Made by a program: the position numbers and the translations under genes. Positions 32,101 to 44,207 of a stretch of 64,000 nucleotides of DNA are shown piece by piece; positions within the stretch are counted from its first letter, which is position 1, and each line of letters opens with the position of its first letter. The DNA comes from Diphasiastrum complanatum (Eukaryota > Streptophyta > Lycopodiopsida > Lycopodiales > Lycopodiaceae): the NCBI GenBank assembly GCA_029204225.1, contig CM055108.1, positions 10,450,293-10,514,292 of the forward strand. Reading direction: 5' to 3'. The notes under the pieces were generated by a model that was given only the letters and a program-made list of their open reading frames with translations, made no database searches and had not been told where the DNA came from.

Positions 32101-34257
32101 TGCACATTGTCCCTTGATTTTTATTTTATTTGCATAACCTCTAAATATTTTAAGAAGGGCTTATTTGTACTTAGTATGATTAGTAGGATTGGAGTAGGGT
32201 TAGGGAATGGGTTGTTATGTGGTTCCAATGTCATGTCATATTGACCATGAAGTCCTATGTGTTAACTTTTGCTTTGATACATAGACATGATTAACGTTAA
32301 TTAAAATCAAGAAAATTAGTCCTCATGAGTTCAAAAGCCCATACAAGATAATCGCCATGTTCTGACTAGGCTCCTTGAAAGGTTTTTGCTCACTTAGCAT
32401 GTGAAGTCGTCAATATTATTCCAAATCCCAATACAAATCACTTAATCAAACAAACTACAAGCTCTCGTTGGTACAACTATTTATAGCAGCAAATGTGTAA
32501 TTTGGCCACTTGACAAGAATGACCCTACATGGTAGTTTCTAGAAATTTCTCCAAAACACTAGATATTTGTGACTAGATTCAATGTTTGTCTACCAACCAA
32601 TAAAAATGGGTCTAAATCCGACCTTATCATCTCTACTTGATAAAAATAGTAAGGACACTATTCTTAGGCCTTATTAACATAAAAAAACTTCTAACTTGAA
32701 AATTCACTTTGGCTTCCAAATTGCCAAATTAGACAACTTGAACTAGTTGACAATTTTTCACAAACATCTCATCTCCTGTTGTAACAATATTGAGAGATGT
32801 ATGTGTGAAAGAATGAATGTTTTGAAAAGGATGAATGGGCCATATTTAACATCGTCGACTTGCTATCCTTTCATTCAAATTGATGACAATGTTGAAATTT
32901 GGAAGGACAACTATCCATAAGGTATCTCAATGTCAATCAAATGGATTGACATTGTCCTTACCTTGCTTATTTTCACTTGTCAAGACCCAATTTAAATTAA
33001 GTCACATGGCAACAACAAGAGAATCTTGGTCTTTTATGAATGCTACAAGTGGTTGCAATGTGTTGTGCCAAGCAACATGCAAACCTCCTATATTCCCTTA
33101 CAGTTGTAGGTGGTTCACAAATTAGGATGTGAATTTTAGTATTCAAATTTGTACATAGGAGGAAAAATGAGAGGGCCAATGTGAAATTGGCCAAAGTTCA
33201 ATATAGATTGATAAATTTAAATAAATGGATGAGCTTGTGATTGTTCAATTGCTTACTAGACTATTCTTAGAATGCTTGCCCAAAATAATGAGAAGACTAT
33301 ATTTTGTTTCACCAAAGATTAAAAGCTACAAATACATCAATGCAACGAAAATTGTAAAAGCATTTGGATAGACCATGTCACTATGTTGAGCTCTAATAGA
33401 GACATCTAGAAAGGATGATAATGTGGTACATAGTAGAAAGAAGGTGATGTGTCATCTAGCTACCTTGTGCATGTGGTACTTATAATGAATCAATACAAGG
33501 TACTTACAATTTTGAGTGATTTATAATGTAGTTATTGTATCTTGCATTAATATTCCAAGAACCTTAACAAAATTATTTTGATCCTCGAAGCTTATACAAG
33601 TAAATACACTTAAATGATGTCCTCTTTAACAACCTTGTTAACTAGACAAAACACGACAAACTAAATTCAATTTCTACATAACTAATAGGGCAAACTATTG
33701 AGTGAATATGCTTAAGACAATGAATTAGTCCCTTCTTCAAAAGACTACTATGCTTGTTCAAATGCCCACATTTGTTGAATTCAACATTCTCCTTTCCAGA
33801 ATACTCACATGCTTTTGCTCCCTATCTGGACATGCTTTCATGGTTCAAGATTGCAAACAATATAGCCATTTTAAATTCAATTCATCAAATGTAGTTCTGT
33901 AGAATGCAAAGTGTTAGATTTTTTGACATGATTTAAGATGAAGTCATTTTTTGCATATGGAAAATAAGGATGCTACTCTAATAATGTGCTAGTGTTGCTT
34001 CAATGCTTTCATGTCGAAGCTATCAACCAAAAAAATTTATTGCTCTTCAATTTTGTCAATCTAGATTTGGTCTCAATGTCCAAGAGGATTTGCAAAACAA
34101 AAATTGGATTCAAGGATGAAGCTAATCAAAGAATTTCCAAGATAGTCCTAAATTTTATTTTTAGCACTTGACACATGCAACTTCTTTGAAAGTTTGTAGT
34201 AAAGGGACCAAGTATGAATCACAAGCAATGATGTTTGCACAAATTATTAAGAAAGTA

Positions 34258-34592
34258 AATGGAATCAAGACTAACTAGAACACATCAATCTTGATCTATC
34301 TTGACAAGATCATCAAATAATCACTCATATAAGGATCATGCACCTCAATCCCACCCTAAACCAAGTATTCTACTATGAATGAGACTAACCAGGCTCATGA
34401 ATACACCAATACATTGAGTGAATGGAATCAAGATTAACTAGAATGCATTAAACTTGATCTATCTTGACAAGAGAATCAAAGAATCACTAGTTAAGGGATC
34501 ATACACATCAATATTGACCTGAACGAAAGTATGCTACTATAAATGAGAGTAATCAAGCTTATTTATGCAGCATTCAGATCAATCATCAAGTG
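34258..34592. repeat. Tandem duplication, period about 163-172 bp
   Basis: Copies start AATGGAATCAAGACTAACTAG (34258) and AATGGAATCAAGATTAACTAG (34421). Both continue with CTTGATCTATCTTGACAAGA. Confidence 0.8.
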
Positions 34593-34872
34593 TACTATCA
34601 CCACGCCATAACCACAAGGCTTCAATCTCTATGGATCATCTCTTCACAAAATGAAGTGGCGTACATATAGTTTAGTTTGGGTCCACAAGATTAGGGCCTC
34701 CTCCCTACTCAAATGACATCCTAACCTAACATCTCTAAGCCTAGCATGACCTATGCCTTTGGTCAATGCATGTGACAACATTCTCCACCCACCCATAAAA
34801 CCTTTCAAAGTAGGTACTCGAAATCCACCTCTTCCACATATTAGTTATATATAAGGAAAAGGTTTGGGAGTT

Positions 34873-35134
34873 ACTTTACATTTACAAAAGGTGCTGGACT
34901 CGTGGACAATCCACCTCATCAAAAATATCCCCCTTCTTTTATAACAAGATTTTGCCTCTTATTATATTTTTTATACCTTTGAATGGTCATATCTACCTCT
35001 ACTTACTTTACATTTACAAAAGGTGTTGAACTCGTAGACAATCCACCTCATAAAAAATATCCCCCTTCTTTTATAATGAGATTTTGCCCCTTATCATATT
35101 TTTTACACCTTTGAATGGTCATATCTACCTCTAC
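34873..35134. repeat. Tandem duplication, period 132 bp
   Basis: Copies at 34873-35004 and 35005-35134 share ACTTTACATTTACAAAAGG, AATATCCCCCTTCTTTTATA and TTTGAATGGTCATATCTACC, with about 10 differences. Confidence 0.85.
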
Positions 35135-36301
35135 ACAACTATAAGTTGAGATTTTCTTGGATGGACATGTTCCTATGTTCATAAAAGATCTAAAAAAGAC
35201 AATCATATGAAGTATGGTGTTACTCATGGTATTATACCTAGTTGGTATGATATGTTGTTTCTACATTTATAATAGTTTGCATATTATTAGCTTGAAGTCT
35301 ATAAATAATAAGTTTAAACCAGAAATTGTATGGATGATCACAAACATAAAGATATTTTCATATATTCTTGATAGTTAGTAAGGTGTCACCAAGAGAGAGA
35401 GAGACAATGCTTCTAACACAGAATGTACCATGCAATTTTGAATGGTCATATATATATATCTCACTACACGATTTCTTATTGAAAATTTGTTATATGTTGT
35501 TGTGGTCGCATATAGGTTACATAAAATTTGAAAAACCATAAAAAAAAAAGTAGAATCAAACTGATTACACACCCATCTTAAAAATTGTCAAGTTTTGTTT
35601 CACTCTATCTTTTCACATATTATAACGTGTTTATCATTTGATTCAAAAGCTCATAGTTTCGTATTGATTAGGGTATGATTACTTTGAACTTGACACACTT
35701 ATAAATGCATATGACATTTAAATCCATACACTAACATAGAACTAAATCCAGACGACAAGGTGTAAGTGCATGCAATAGAATGAGGGTGATTTGCTCACCA
35801 TTTGAAGTATTACACGCAAAGAAACTGTAGCATAAACTACTTCGTAGTGAAAAGAATATGACATGTTTAGCAACATCACAAAAAATCCTTGTATTATTTA
35901 TGAGCATACTTTGGACTATAGTATTTGGCCTTGTTGTTTACACCTAATCATGATCTAGTGCAGATGGATTTAACAGATGAACAAGTTGAAGGTTATACGG
36001 AATGGAGATGGTAAACAAATGAACATTGTGGCGGTGTAGGTGGTAACTGATGTGAAGGAACAATGACAACTATGGTGTCAGGGCGTCCCTTGTGACACCC
36101 AAACATAGGGGTCTGGGGGACTACGTTGGCCTTCAGCACTGAACGGTATGACTTGTATAGGATCGAACGAGTATTTCGCGGGTCAAGTCACTAGCAGTTT
36201 CAATAAATTTATTGAAGATTTTACATTTTTTTTTTTTTTTTGTAGTGGACAAGTAATCAACTTTATTCACCGAAGTGTCATCTAATAAAAACCATGTACT
36301 G

Positions 36302-36540
36302 TGAGAAAATTCAACTAGTTTTGCTATTTTGGTCATATTTGTATATTTGACAATTGAGGCTAATTTTTATATTAAACTTAGAGTTTGACTTTTTAAAGTT
36401 ATATTAGTCTAAAAGCATTTGAATAAACACTTTTTGAAAGTGTGAGAAAGTGTAGTACAAGAGTTTTAGAAGATTCAAATTTGAATAGTAGAGACATTGA
36501 ATCTAGTCACAAAATTAGTAGGGTTTTTCATTATGGAGGG
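36302..36540 (+). repeat. Copia LTR fragment
   Basis: Begins TGTGAGAAAATTCAACTAG and matches the LTRs at 53606 (plus) and 50016 (reading down the minus strand) through GAATAAACACTTTTTGAAAG. It is joined directly to pol at about 36540 without primer site, gag or protease, so 2 kb or more was deleted. Confidence 0.75.
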
Positions 36541-37418
36541 ATATCTTGATTGCAAAAGGTAAAAGACAAGGAAAATTGTTCAAACTAGATCTTTGTGTAA
36601 TTGCTAACTAAGTTAGATTTGTCGCAGGTGAGCAAATACCTATTCAAGAGATTTGGCATAAAAGGATGGGGCACCTCAACTTCAAGTCATTGGAGGTAAT
36701 GGCTAAGAAGCAAGTTGTGATTGGTCTTCCAAGTTCCTTAAGTAGCATCAACCATGTTTGTGAGTCTTGTGCTTTGTCAAAGTCACGTAGACTACCTTAT
36801 ACTAGATCTACATCTAGATCTACAAATCCTTTTCAAGTTGTACATTCGGATATTCATGGAATCACTACAATTAGCAATAGTGGAGCTAAGATGTATGTAA
36901 TTTTCATTGATGATTTTAGTAGATTTTGTTGGATCTATCTACTAAAGAGCAAAGATGAAGTGTATGATGTCTTTGTTAAGTTCAAGAATGCAAGAGAGAA
37001 CCAATTTTTCATAAGGATAAAGTGCTTAAGGAGTGACAATGGTGGAGAGTACATATCTACTACCAAGTTTAAGGCTTTTTGTGATGAGCATGGGATCAAG
37101 AGAGAGTACACAACTCCAACGACACCACAACAAAATGGAGTGGCCGAGAGGAAGAATAGGAATTTATGTGAAAGTGCCAAAGCCATGAGGTTAGGTGCTA
37201 ATATTCCAAAACCATTTTGGGATCTAGCTTTGTTGTGTGCTAAATTTCTATACAATAGGTGGCCGAGTGTTATATTGGATGGAAGAACATCTTTTGAGAT
37301 GCTATTCAAGAGGAGGCCGAGTGTCAACTTTTTTAAAACTTTTGGATGTACTTGCTATGTCAATATAACTCTTCATGATAGGACAAAGGAGGATCCATCT
37401 TCAAGGAAAGGTATATTT

Positions 37419-37421
<3 letters not shown>
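36541..37421 (+). pseudogene. Ty1/copia pre-integrase and integrase with intact DDE residues
   Basis: Begins in the GAG-pre-integrase domain (IAKGKRQGKLFKLD, one stop, then IWHKRMGHLNFKSL and CESCALSKSRRLP with HHCC-type spacing). It continues as one open frame from 36666 through the integrase core. The first D is in VHSDIHG, the second in LRSDNGGEY, and E in TPQQNGVAERKNRNL, followed by NFFKTFGCTCYVN. The protein would join element cDNA into chromosomes. It is cut at KGIFV by an (AG)n microsatellite at 37421, and RT is missing. Confidence 0.88.

Positions 37422-37480
<59 letters not shown>
37422..37480 (+). repeat. (AG)n microsatellite ending a copia fragment
   Basis: Pure AG/GA dinucleotide repeat of about 59 bp exactly where integrase homology stops. 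Confidence 0.95.
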
Positions 37481-37482
<2 letters not shown>

Positions 37483-38780
37483 TCCTCCTCCTACTTCACT
37501 TTGGCAATGGCCCTCCTATTCTTATTTATGTGATCTTATAATAATATCGACTATAGAAAAGCTGCATACGCAACATAATAAACATTTCAAAAAGATCACT
37601 TTTAACTTCATAGTTGTAGACCAAAAGCTAAAAGGATTATAACATGACAACATCTAAGCGTACCCTAGATAAAAGTCTACATGGTATTCTGACTATGCAA
37701 AGAATGAGAAATGAATGTAGGTGAGACACATATTAGAGCGATCTATCTAATATTGGCACATCTATAATATGATCAACCACGATACAAATGACAATTGATA
37801 TAACTTTAGAAACCAACGTCATGTGCCACACTCAATCAAATAGCCATAGTAATGCAACTAAAGCTAAGAATCAAGAAATGTACAAAATCTTCATGTTTAT
37901 ATAGCCATAAAACACAAATCACAAATAGAGCTCCAAGGAATCATCAATAGAATTGAAGGGATGAAAGCAAAATATTATTACAAAGTGGAGATGGGATTCA
38001 TGTGGATTGCGCACATGAGACCTAGCAAGCTCTATTCCCAAGGCTCACATTCATAAAGAGAAAGCCAAGCTTTATTCCCAAAAGGATGTCTTTTGCCTAC
38101 TTATAGACAATCTCCTAACTTAACTAAACATAACTATTTTGCAAGATAGTTAGTCCTTGTTGAGTCTTATTTATTCTACATTGGGCCCTTGTTAGCCTAT
38201 TATCCTTATTCAAATACTTTGGATGGCCTAAAGAAATGATCGTCTTATTCTTAAAACTAATAGTTCCTTTTGGACCTACAAAGCTTACAATGGATATTAT
38301 ATTGTATTAATAAGCATTGATGTACTAAAAGTACATGACAATCAAGTTGTTTGCCTAGATCCAAATCCTATTCTTTTAGTGCAGCAACAAGGTGTCCTAT
38401 TGCAACTATTGTCGAGATTGGCTTTACCTCTCATTCCAACTAGAACTCAAAGCTTAGTTGTGCAAATTTCATTAATTAAATAGTGAGTACCGAAACATGA
38501 TATTTGTAATTACTTTCATGAATATTTTGTTAATATAGATTGTGAGATTGTGAGTATTTAATTGCACAAATTGTGATCATTTTGTAAATTTAATCATGAA
38601 ATCGAGAACTGTCAATTTATGACTAATTTTATCAATTTCTAAGCAATAAATTGTGATAGTCATCTTTTGAATTTGTGAATGTGCATTTTGAAATTGTAAA
38701 TATTACATCGTGAAATTTACTATTGCTTTTGTAAACATTAATTTTAAAATTTCTATATTGTGCTATAAAAACTACAAATA
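37481..38780. other. No gene recognised
   Basis: AT-rich sequence with no LTR edge or coding family recognised. Confidence 0.4.
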
Positions 38781-39610
38781 TTATAGAGAATAGTGTCCAA
38801 CTTAGATGTTTCACTCTCTTACACATCAAGATATAACTAGAACATGAAGAACCAAATAGAATGTAAATGAAATGATTTTTCCATGTTTCAAACTTTGAAC
38901 TATCTGAAAATTAAAACAACCAAACAATAAATGTGATGATAGTCATTTATTTGCCTATCTCCTCCATCTTTGTCTTTTCTTGATGTGTCTCCACCATAAA
39001 ATTCCATGAATGAGCCTCCATCTCCATCTTGCCACAAGATATTATCAATACTTGATTACTTGAGTGACATAATGAACCTCTATTAGCTTCATTTTCATCA
39101 GCAAAACTAGCCAAGAATGATATTACAACTTCAACAATAAGATATTGCAAGACAATGTAGCTAGTTTCATCATATCTTGCCATTTTGCACACGTTCACAT
39201 GAAATAGCTTAAACATGAGATAGATCAAGTAAATTAAACTTGAACAATAGTTCCTTGCTGTTCTTTTGACCTTATTTGAGTCTTCAAATACCTGCAAAAA
39301 TAGATCCAAAATATCTTTGCCAATTGACTTTCCTTTAATGCTCTTGACTAGCTCCAAATTGCCACTTTCTCTTTTGTGTTGTTGAAGCCCTTTGAGATCA
39401 ACCTCTTGATCTTACACTTGACCATCAAAGCATTTACTAAGACATAAGTTGTTGGATAACCATGAGAACCAATATCCACTTGCATAACATCATCTACACA
39501 AGAAAATTTTCCAAAATATGTGAGTAAAGCAAAGTGAGTCATTTTCACTTGCTTACCTTTCTCATCATATGTGAGCCTAGATGAATTTTGTCTTTTCCTT
39601 GAGGATCTTC
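38781..39610 (-). pseudogene. Copia-derived block shared with 50331-51374
   Basis: Minus-strand sequence following integrase. It contains a short RT-like stretch (KCKIKRLISKGFN, equivalent to the copia KARLVAKGF word), then KSIKGKSIGKDILDLFLQ and a region with LIYLIYLMFKLFHVNVCKMA. The same order with about 75-80% similar sequence occurs at 50331-51197. No YxDD box and no RNase H motif could be seen in this block. Two copies with the same odd structure suggest they descend from one rearranged element. Confidence 0.6.
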
Positions 39611-40165
39611 TTAGAACTTGATTTGGAGAGTCATCTCCACCATCACCATCCAAAGAACCATTTTCATCACCATACAAAATATTAGATTGATCAACATCAA
39701 GCTTATATCCACATTCTCCTCTTCAAAGACAACATCTTTAGAAATGTGAAATTTCTTTGAATTAGGAATGTAAACCCTATAAGCTCTCTTTACTTCACTA
39801 TATCCAACAAAAATTCCTTTCAAGAATCTAAAAAATGAGTTGACATAGCAAGTACTACCAAAGATCTTCAAATGCTCCATCCTTGGCTTCTTACCAAAAA
39901 GAACTTCAAATGAACTCTTACCATCCAAGTCTTCATTTGAGTACCTTTTGCAAACAAAGTTAGCACACATCAAGGCTTCACCCCAAAATGACTAGAGAAG
40001 ATTTGCATTCACCCTCATGGATTTAGCTCTTTCAAAAAGATTGACCTTCCTTTCTTTCACATCATGTAAAACCTTCGAGTTCAAAATGTCCCTCTTGATC
40101 CCATGTGCCACACAAACCTTTTTGAACTTTTTTAATAGGTTTCATTTGCCAAACTTAAGCACTTG
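39611..40165 (-). pseudogene. Ty1/copia integrase C-terminal fragment
   Basis: Reads from the end of the core (CVAHGIKRD, KERKVNLFERAKSM with the catalytic glutamate, one stop, SFWGEALMCANFV). It continues into the post-core domain with SFEVLFGKKPRMEHLKIFGS, TCYVN, GIFVGYSEVKRAYRVYIP and SKDVVFEEE. The N-terminal two-thirds is missing. It is followed on the same strand by the rearranged RT block at 38781-39610. Confidence 0.85.
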
Positions 40166-41129
40166 ATCTTCATGTTGAATTGGCCCCCTACAACATTCTT
40201 GTTGTCTCCAAGTTGCACAACTTGAGAGTGGGTGAAAGATTTATAATCTTTGAACCAATCTTGATGGTGAGTCATGTGTTGAGTGGGTGTACTTTTTTGG
40301 TAAGCTTTTTGCGGCGAGCTTTTTTGGGTGAGCTTTTGAAGACGAGATTTTTTGTGTTCAAAGTGAGCTTTTTCCAGTATTGCTTTTCACACAAAGGAAT
40401 ATACAAGTAAAAACCATTATTTTTCATTGTCTCCAATACAATGTGCATAGCCATTTACCTTCAATGTTGTGGATAGGACTATATGATTCTATCAAATGAC
40501 TCACCTGTGATCAATCTCTGAGCTGGTATGTTGTTACATTGGAGTTGCTTAGTTGGTTGTCTGGTTGTTGCTTAGATGATATGAGTTGGCTATTGATGGT
40601 GGGCTTTCCATACAGAGCCTTTTTGAGTTCAGATCGAGTTTTTCCTATTTCTAAATGCTAACCATTACAACATCTTGCAACTATTTCAAAATGTCAACCA
40701 TTACAACAACCATTAACACTATAAAAGATATGACATGTAAATTAAACTACCAATACAACAGTCATGGGTCCAAGCAAACAACCTACCATCACCTTTGCAT
40801 ACGTTTGTTAGAAATTATTGTTGGCAATACAAAACAACTAAGTGCTAGGGAGAAAGTACAATTCCTTACTAACTAGACTTGCCAACACAAATAATCACAA
40901 GCATCCCATAGGGGTGACAGACATACTATTGAATGGACTGTGCAAGCTATCTAATGGAAATCAATTTGCCAAACATTCAAATGCATAATGACAATTGCTT
41001 TTTCCATTTCGAATCATGCCATTTTGCCATTCACCCCAGCTAAAAACAATAACTATTGTATTCATGGATAAGTTCTCCCACGAGTGAGTGCTTGAAAGAC
41101 CTCGGCTTTGCTCAGACTGTCTTGATGAA
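40166..41129. other. No gene recognised
   Basis: A degenerate run of GAGCTTTT words at about 40295-40380; otherwise anonymous. Confidence 0.4.
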
Positions 41130-44100
41130 TAAAGATCGAATCCTAAAAAAATGAAATATATATGCTTGCAAGCAGTATATGGCTTTCATCTAGCCACTCT
41201 TTTTTGGAAGTTTGGACAAGTACAAGATGGATTGGCATGTATATGGACATCATAACGAATCCTCATTGGCAGAGAAGACTCGGTCTCAATTTCAGAAATC
41301 TCATGTTGTGATTGCATTACTACTTTCTCTATTAGCATGGAAGCATTCAAGGTCAAGGCTTTTTCTATACGTGCTTGTGCCATTTTTGATACTTTTGTCC
41401 TATGCCTTGGTTGTTTGTTGTCATGGGTTTTGGAGTGATCTGCATTGTTGTGGCATGCCCCTTCTTTGGGGCTACAAACATCGGCAACATTACTTACACT
41501 AGCAATCTTCACTTCCAACTGAAATCCTGCTACAATCAACATGGGTTTTGGAGTGATCTACTTTGTTGTGGCATGCCCTTGTTTGGGGCCAGAAACATCG
41601 GCAACAATACTTACACTAACAGCCTTCACTTCCAACTGAAATCCTACTATAGTCAAGATGTCCACATCTGGTTGCACCAATTTCGACAGGCCAGATGCTT
41701 GGCAGTTTTGCTAACGTTGGATTGACGTTCTTCTTTGGGTTCCAAGTATGGGTGCAATCACTATTGCAAAACCCCATCATTTGTTGAGACTTCCCGCTTG
41801 GATGGCTTTTTGTAGAAAAAAAATATGGGGTAGGAGTGCCTTTCGATGAATTTGTTATTGCATGATTGCATTTTCCACTCTTTGGGATCCATCCAAGGCA
41901 CTTCACATGACTACCAATGTTAGTTTGCCCAAATTCATGTACTGCGCATTCCACCACCTCTTGCCTGTCCCTGAAAATAGAGTCACCTGTCTGAGGGAGA
42001 GCCCTTGAGGTCTGAGGTACTCTATACCTTGTCCAGGTGCACTTCCATCTGCTTGAAAGATAATTTTTTTAGGGAGGCCCCTTTCCTTGCATTCCTTGGT
42101 AACTTGAATGAATTCTGGTCTGTGACTGCTATCATCATCTATGTCCATAACCAAGGAAGGCCTCATCTTCTGTAGCAAGGCCTCTCTCTCTCACCCTCCA
42201 AGTTGGTTCAAGTGTGGTACATGGGAGTGCCTGTTAAAACTTGTTGAATTGTCTGTGATACAGTTGCTGGATTGAATGAAGTCTTTGATGAGCTTCTATC
42301 AAGTAAATTCTTTAAGCTTGGTCTAGCACCCAAATGTTTTCCCGTAATATATGCATGTTGTTAATACAACTCATCATACAAGAAAATCTTATCTTTTTGC
42401 CCCTCTCCAGCAAGCCAACTGCCATGTTTGGATTCAGATAAATTGGTTTGTGGAGTATTTGCAGCAACATTGCTATCCAACACCTTACGAATGCAAAAAA
42501 CAAACCTCTCAATATCTAATAACAAAAACAATTCAAGATGATCATATTTAATTAGTGATAAAAGCAAATCATATTTGCTAATTAAGGGTGTGGAATAAAC
42601 TTACTGCCACTATGAAATCGCCCCAATGAGCAATTCTGACATTCCACCAGTTCCAACCAGCTATCCAAAGTTGGGATATCGGACTCCTTCACTTTTGTTG
42701 TCCTCCACCACTGCCTAGTTAACCTGTAATGTTCCAATGCTTCTTCCCTGGTTGCGGCAACCCTCCAATTTTCACAAAATATCTTGTGTTGAGCCATTTG
42801 TTCCTTGGGAACATATGCATTGGTGTGTCTCACGAGGCTTTGTTCCCAATGAAATAGGCTTGACCTCTCTGACCTCTCACGACCACTCATGACATTATAT
42901 GTACATTTTTCTAACTGGCCTCCAATAAGTCGACATTGTTGTGGCCGAAACGCTCCATGACTGCGTTGAGCATCTCCCAAAATAGAATATGTGCTCCTGT
43001 ATCCTCTTCCTTCATCTCGCATGTAGCTATGCTCAATAGCTCTTGCACACTAAACAAGAAAAAATAATAAGTTTATCTTTAAAGAGGAAAAGGTTGTCTA
43101 ACATGGTTCGATAAGAAAATAAAAGTACCTTGGGTCATAGACATGGCATGCCATTGTTGACCACCCAATTACTCTTTTGGTGATCAAATTGGACCCAAGC
43201 ATTTTTTAGATTGCCATTGCCTGTTCATCACATTCGATTTACTAAATTCACTCTTGAAGCAGGTCCCTTCATTGACATTTTGAAGGTAAAGCATCGTTCT
43301 TCCAAAGAACCTTGTCTTGGAAATCTACTACCATGAAAGAAGTCATACATTGAACTCTTATTTAGGTGTAGAAGACTGTCCAAACCATCTCCCAAAGGCA
43401 TTACTGTGTATTTTGCCTTGGAGACCATCCGACGTAACCTAGATAGGTAGATGCAACATAAATTGGAAGTATTTCAAGGGTTCAAAAAAAGAAATCTCAA
43501 AACAAATATTTATTTAAAAAAAATGATGTACCTCCTGTTTTGGACAAGATGAATCAACTCGTCCAAAAAGTTTCCAATCTCCAAATCCGACAACCTCATC
43601 TGGCAGGCGATCAGGCTTGATTAGAGTTGATGAGATTAAATCCCTTGCAATCATCATTTGCACTTTTCTTGGTCCCAACATTCTTGTCAGCCTTAATCGC
43701 CCTTTCAACTAGGAGTCGAGTGTTTTCAATATTCTTCTTCGATGTCCCAGGTTGCACATCATGTAAGTGTTTTTTAGAGTGTATCATCAACCCAGTCAAT
43801 GTCTCATTGCTTGTCATTACATAGTACACAATGCACGAGCAAGTGTCAACACATGTTGTGTGTTGTTTGCAAAAGTGACAAGTAATGTTTCCATCAGAAT
43901 CGACAACATAACCTAGTGGGCATTTCTTCTTCAACAAGCCTTTGAAGAAGGTTCTATTGTGTTGGCCATTATTTATCTTTTGTGGACAAGACACACCAAA
44001 ACAATGGAACACCCTCATACAATAACTCACTCGCACCACCCCTTCAAATTCCACATTGCTTGTTATTGGTTTGGTCCACATGTGTCCGTCGAATTTATAC

Positions 44101-44207
44101 TCCATGTCGATCATCGAATCAAATCTATTGAATGTCGGAGGAAATTCAAACACGATATCGCCATCATAGAATCGAGGTATTTCATCCACTGTCATGCATG
44201 TTGGTGA
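41130..44207 (-). pseudogene. MULE-like transposase gene with zinc-binding N-terminus and SWIM finger (decayed)
   Basis: Minus-strand pieces in colinear order. 44195-43611 has a zinc-binding domain: CPLGYVVDSDGNITCHFCK, then TCSCIVYYVMTSNETLTGLM and a HSKKHLHDV end resembling the C-x-C...H-x-H of GCM1/WRKY-type fingers. 43708-43228 continues it in other frames. About 43180-43140 reads VIGWSTMACHVYDPRYF, probably part of the DDE core. 43022-42582 contains ERSSLFHWEQSLVRHTNAYV and EEALEHYRLTRQWW. 42500-42360 has QTNLSESKHGSWLAGEGQKD. 41230-41140 ends with CTCPNFQKR and CKH, a SWIM zinc finger. Frameshifts and stops separate nearly all pieces, and an intron near 42570 is possible. The order finger-DDE-SWIM is that of MULE-related transposases. 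I recall similar proteins in non-seed plants but cannot verify this here. Confidence 0.68.

Larger units (their letters stand above)
29161..36301. other. 7 kb without recognisable genes
   Basis: AT-rich DNA with a (GA)n run (30528-30551) and two tandem duplications listed separately. No LTR, transposase or exon could be identified. A TTTTTTTTTT run occurs near 36225-36241. Confidence 0.4.

Noticed and set aside
34258-35134. CRISPR-like or satellite array
   Set aside because: Only two copies of each unit, with long periods and no spacers.
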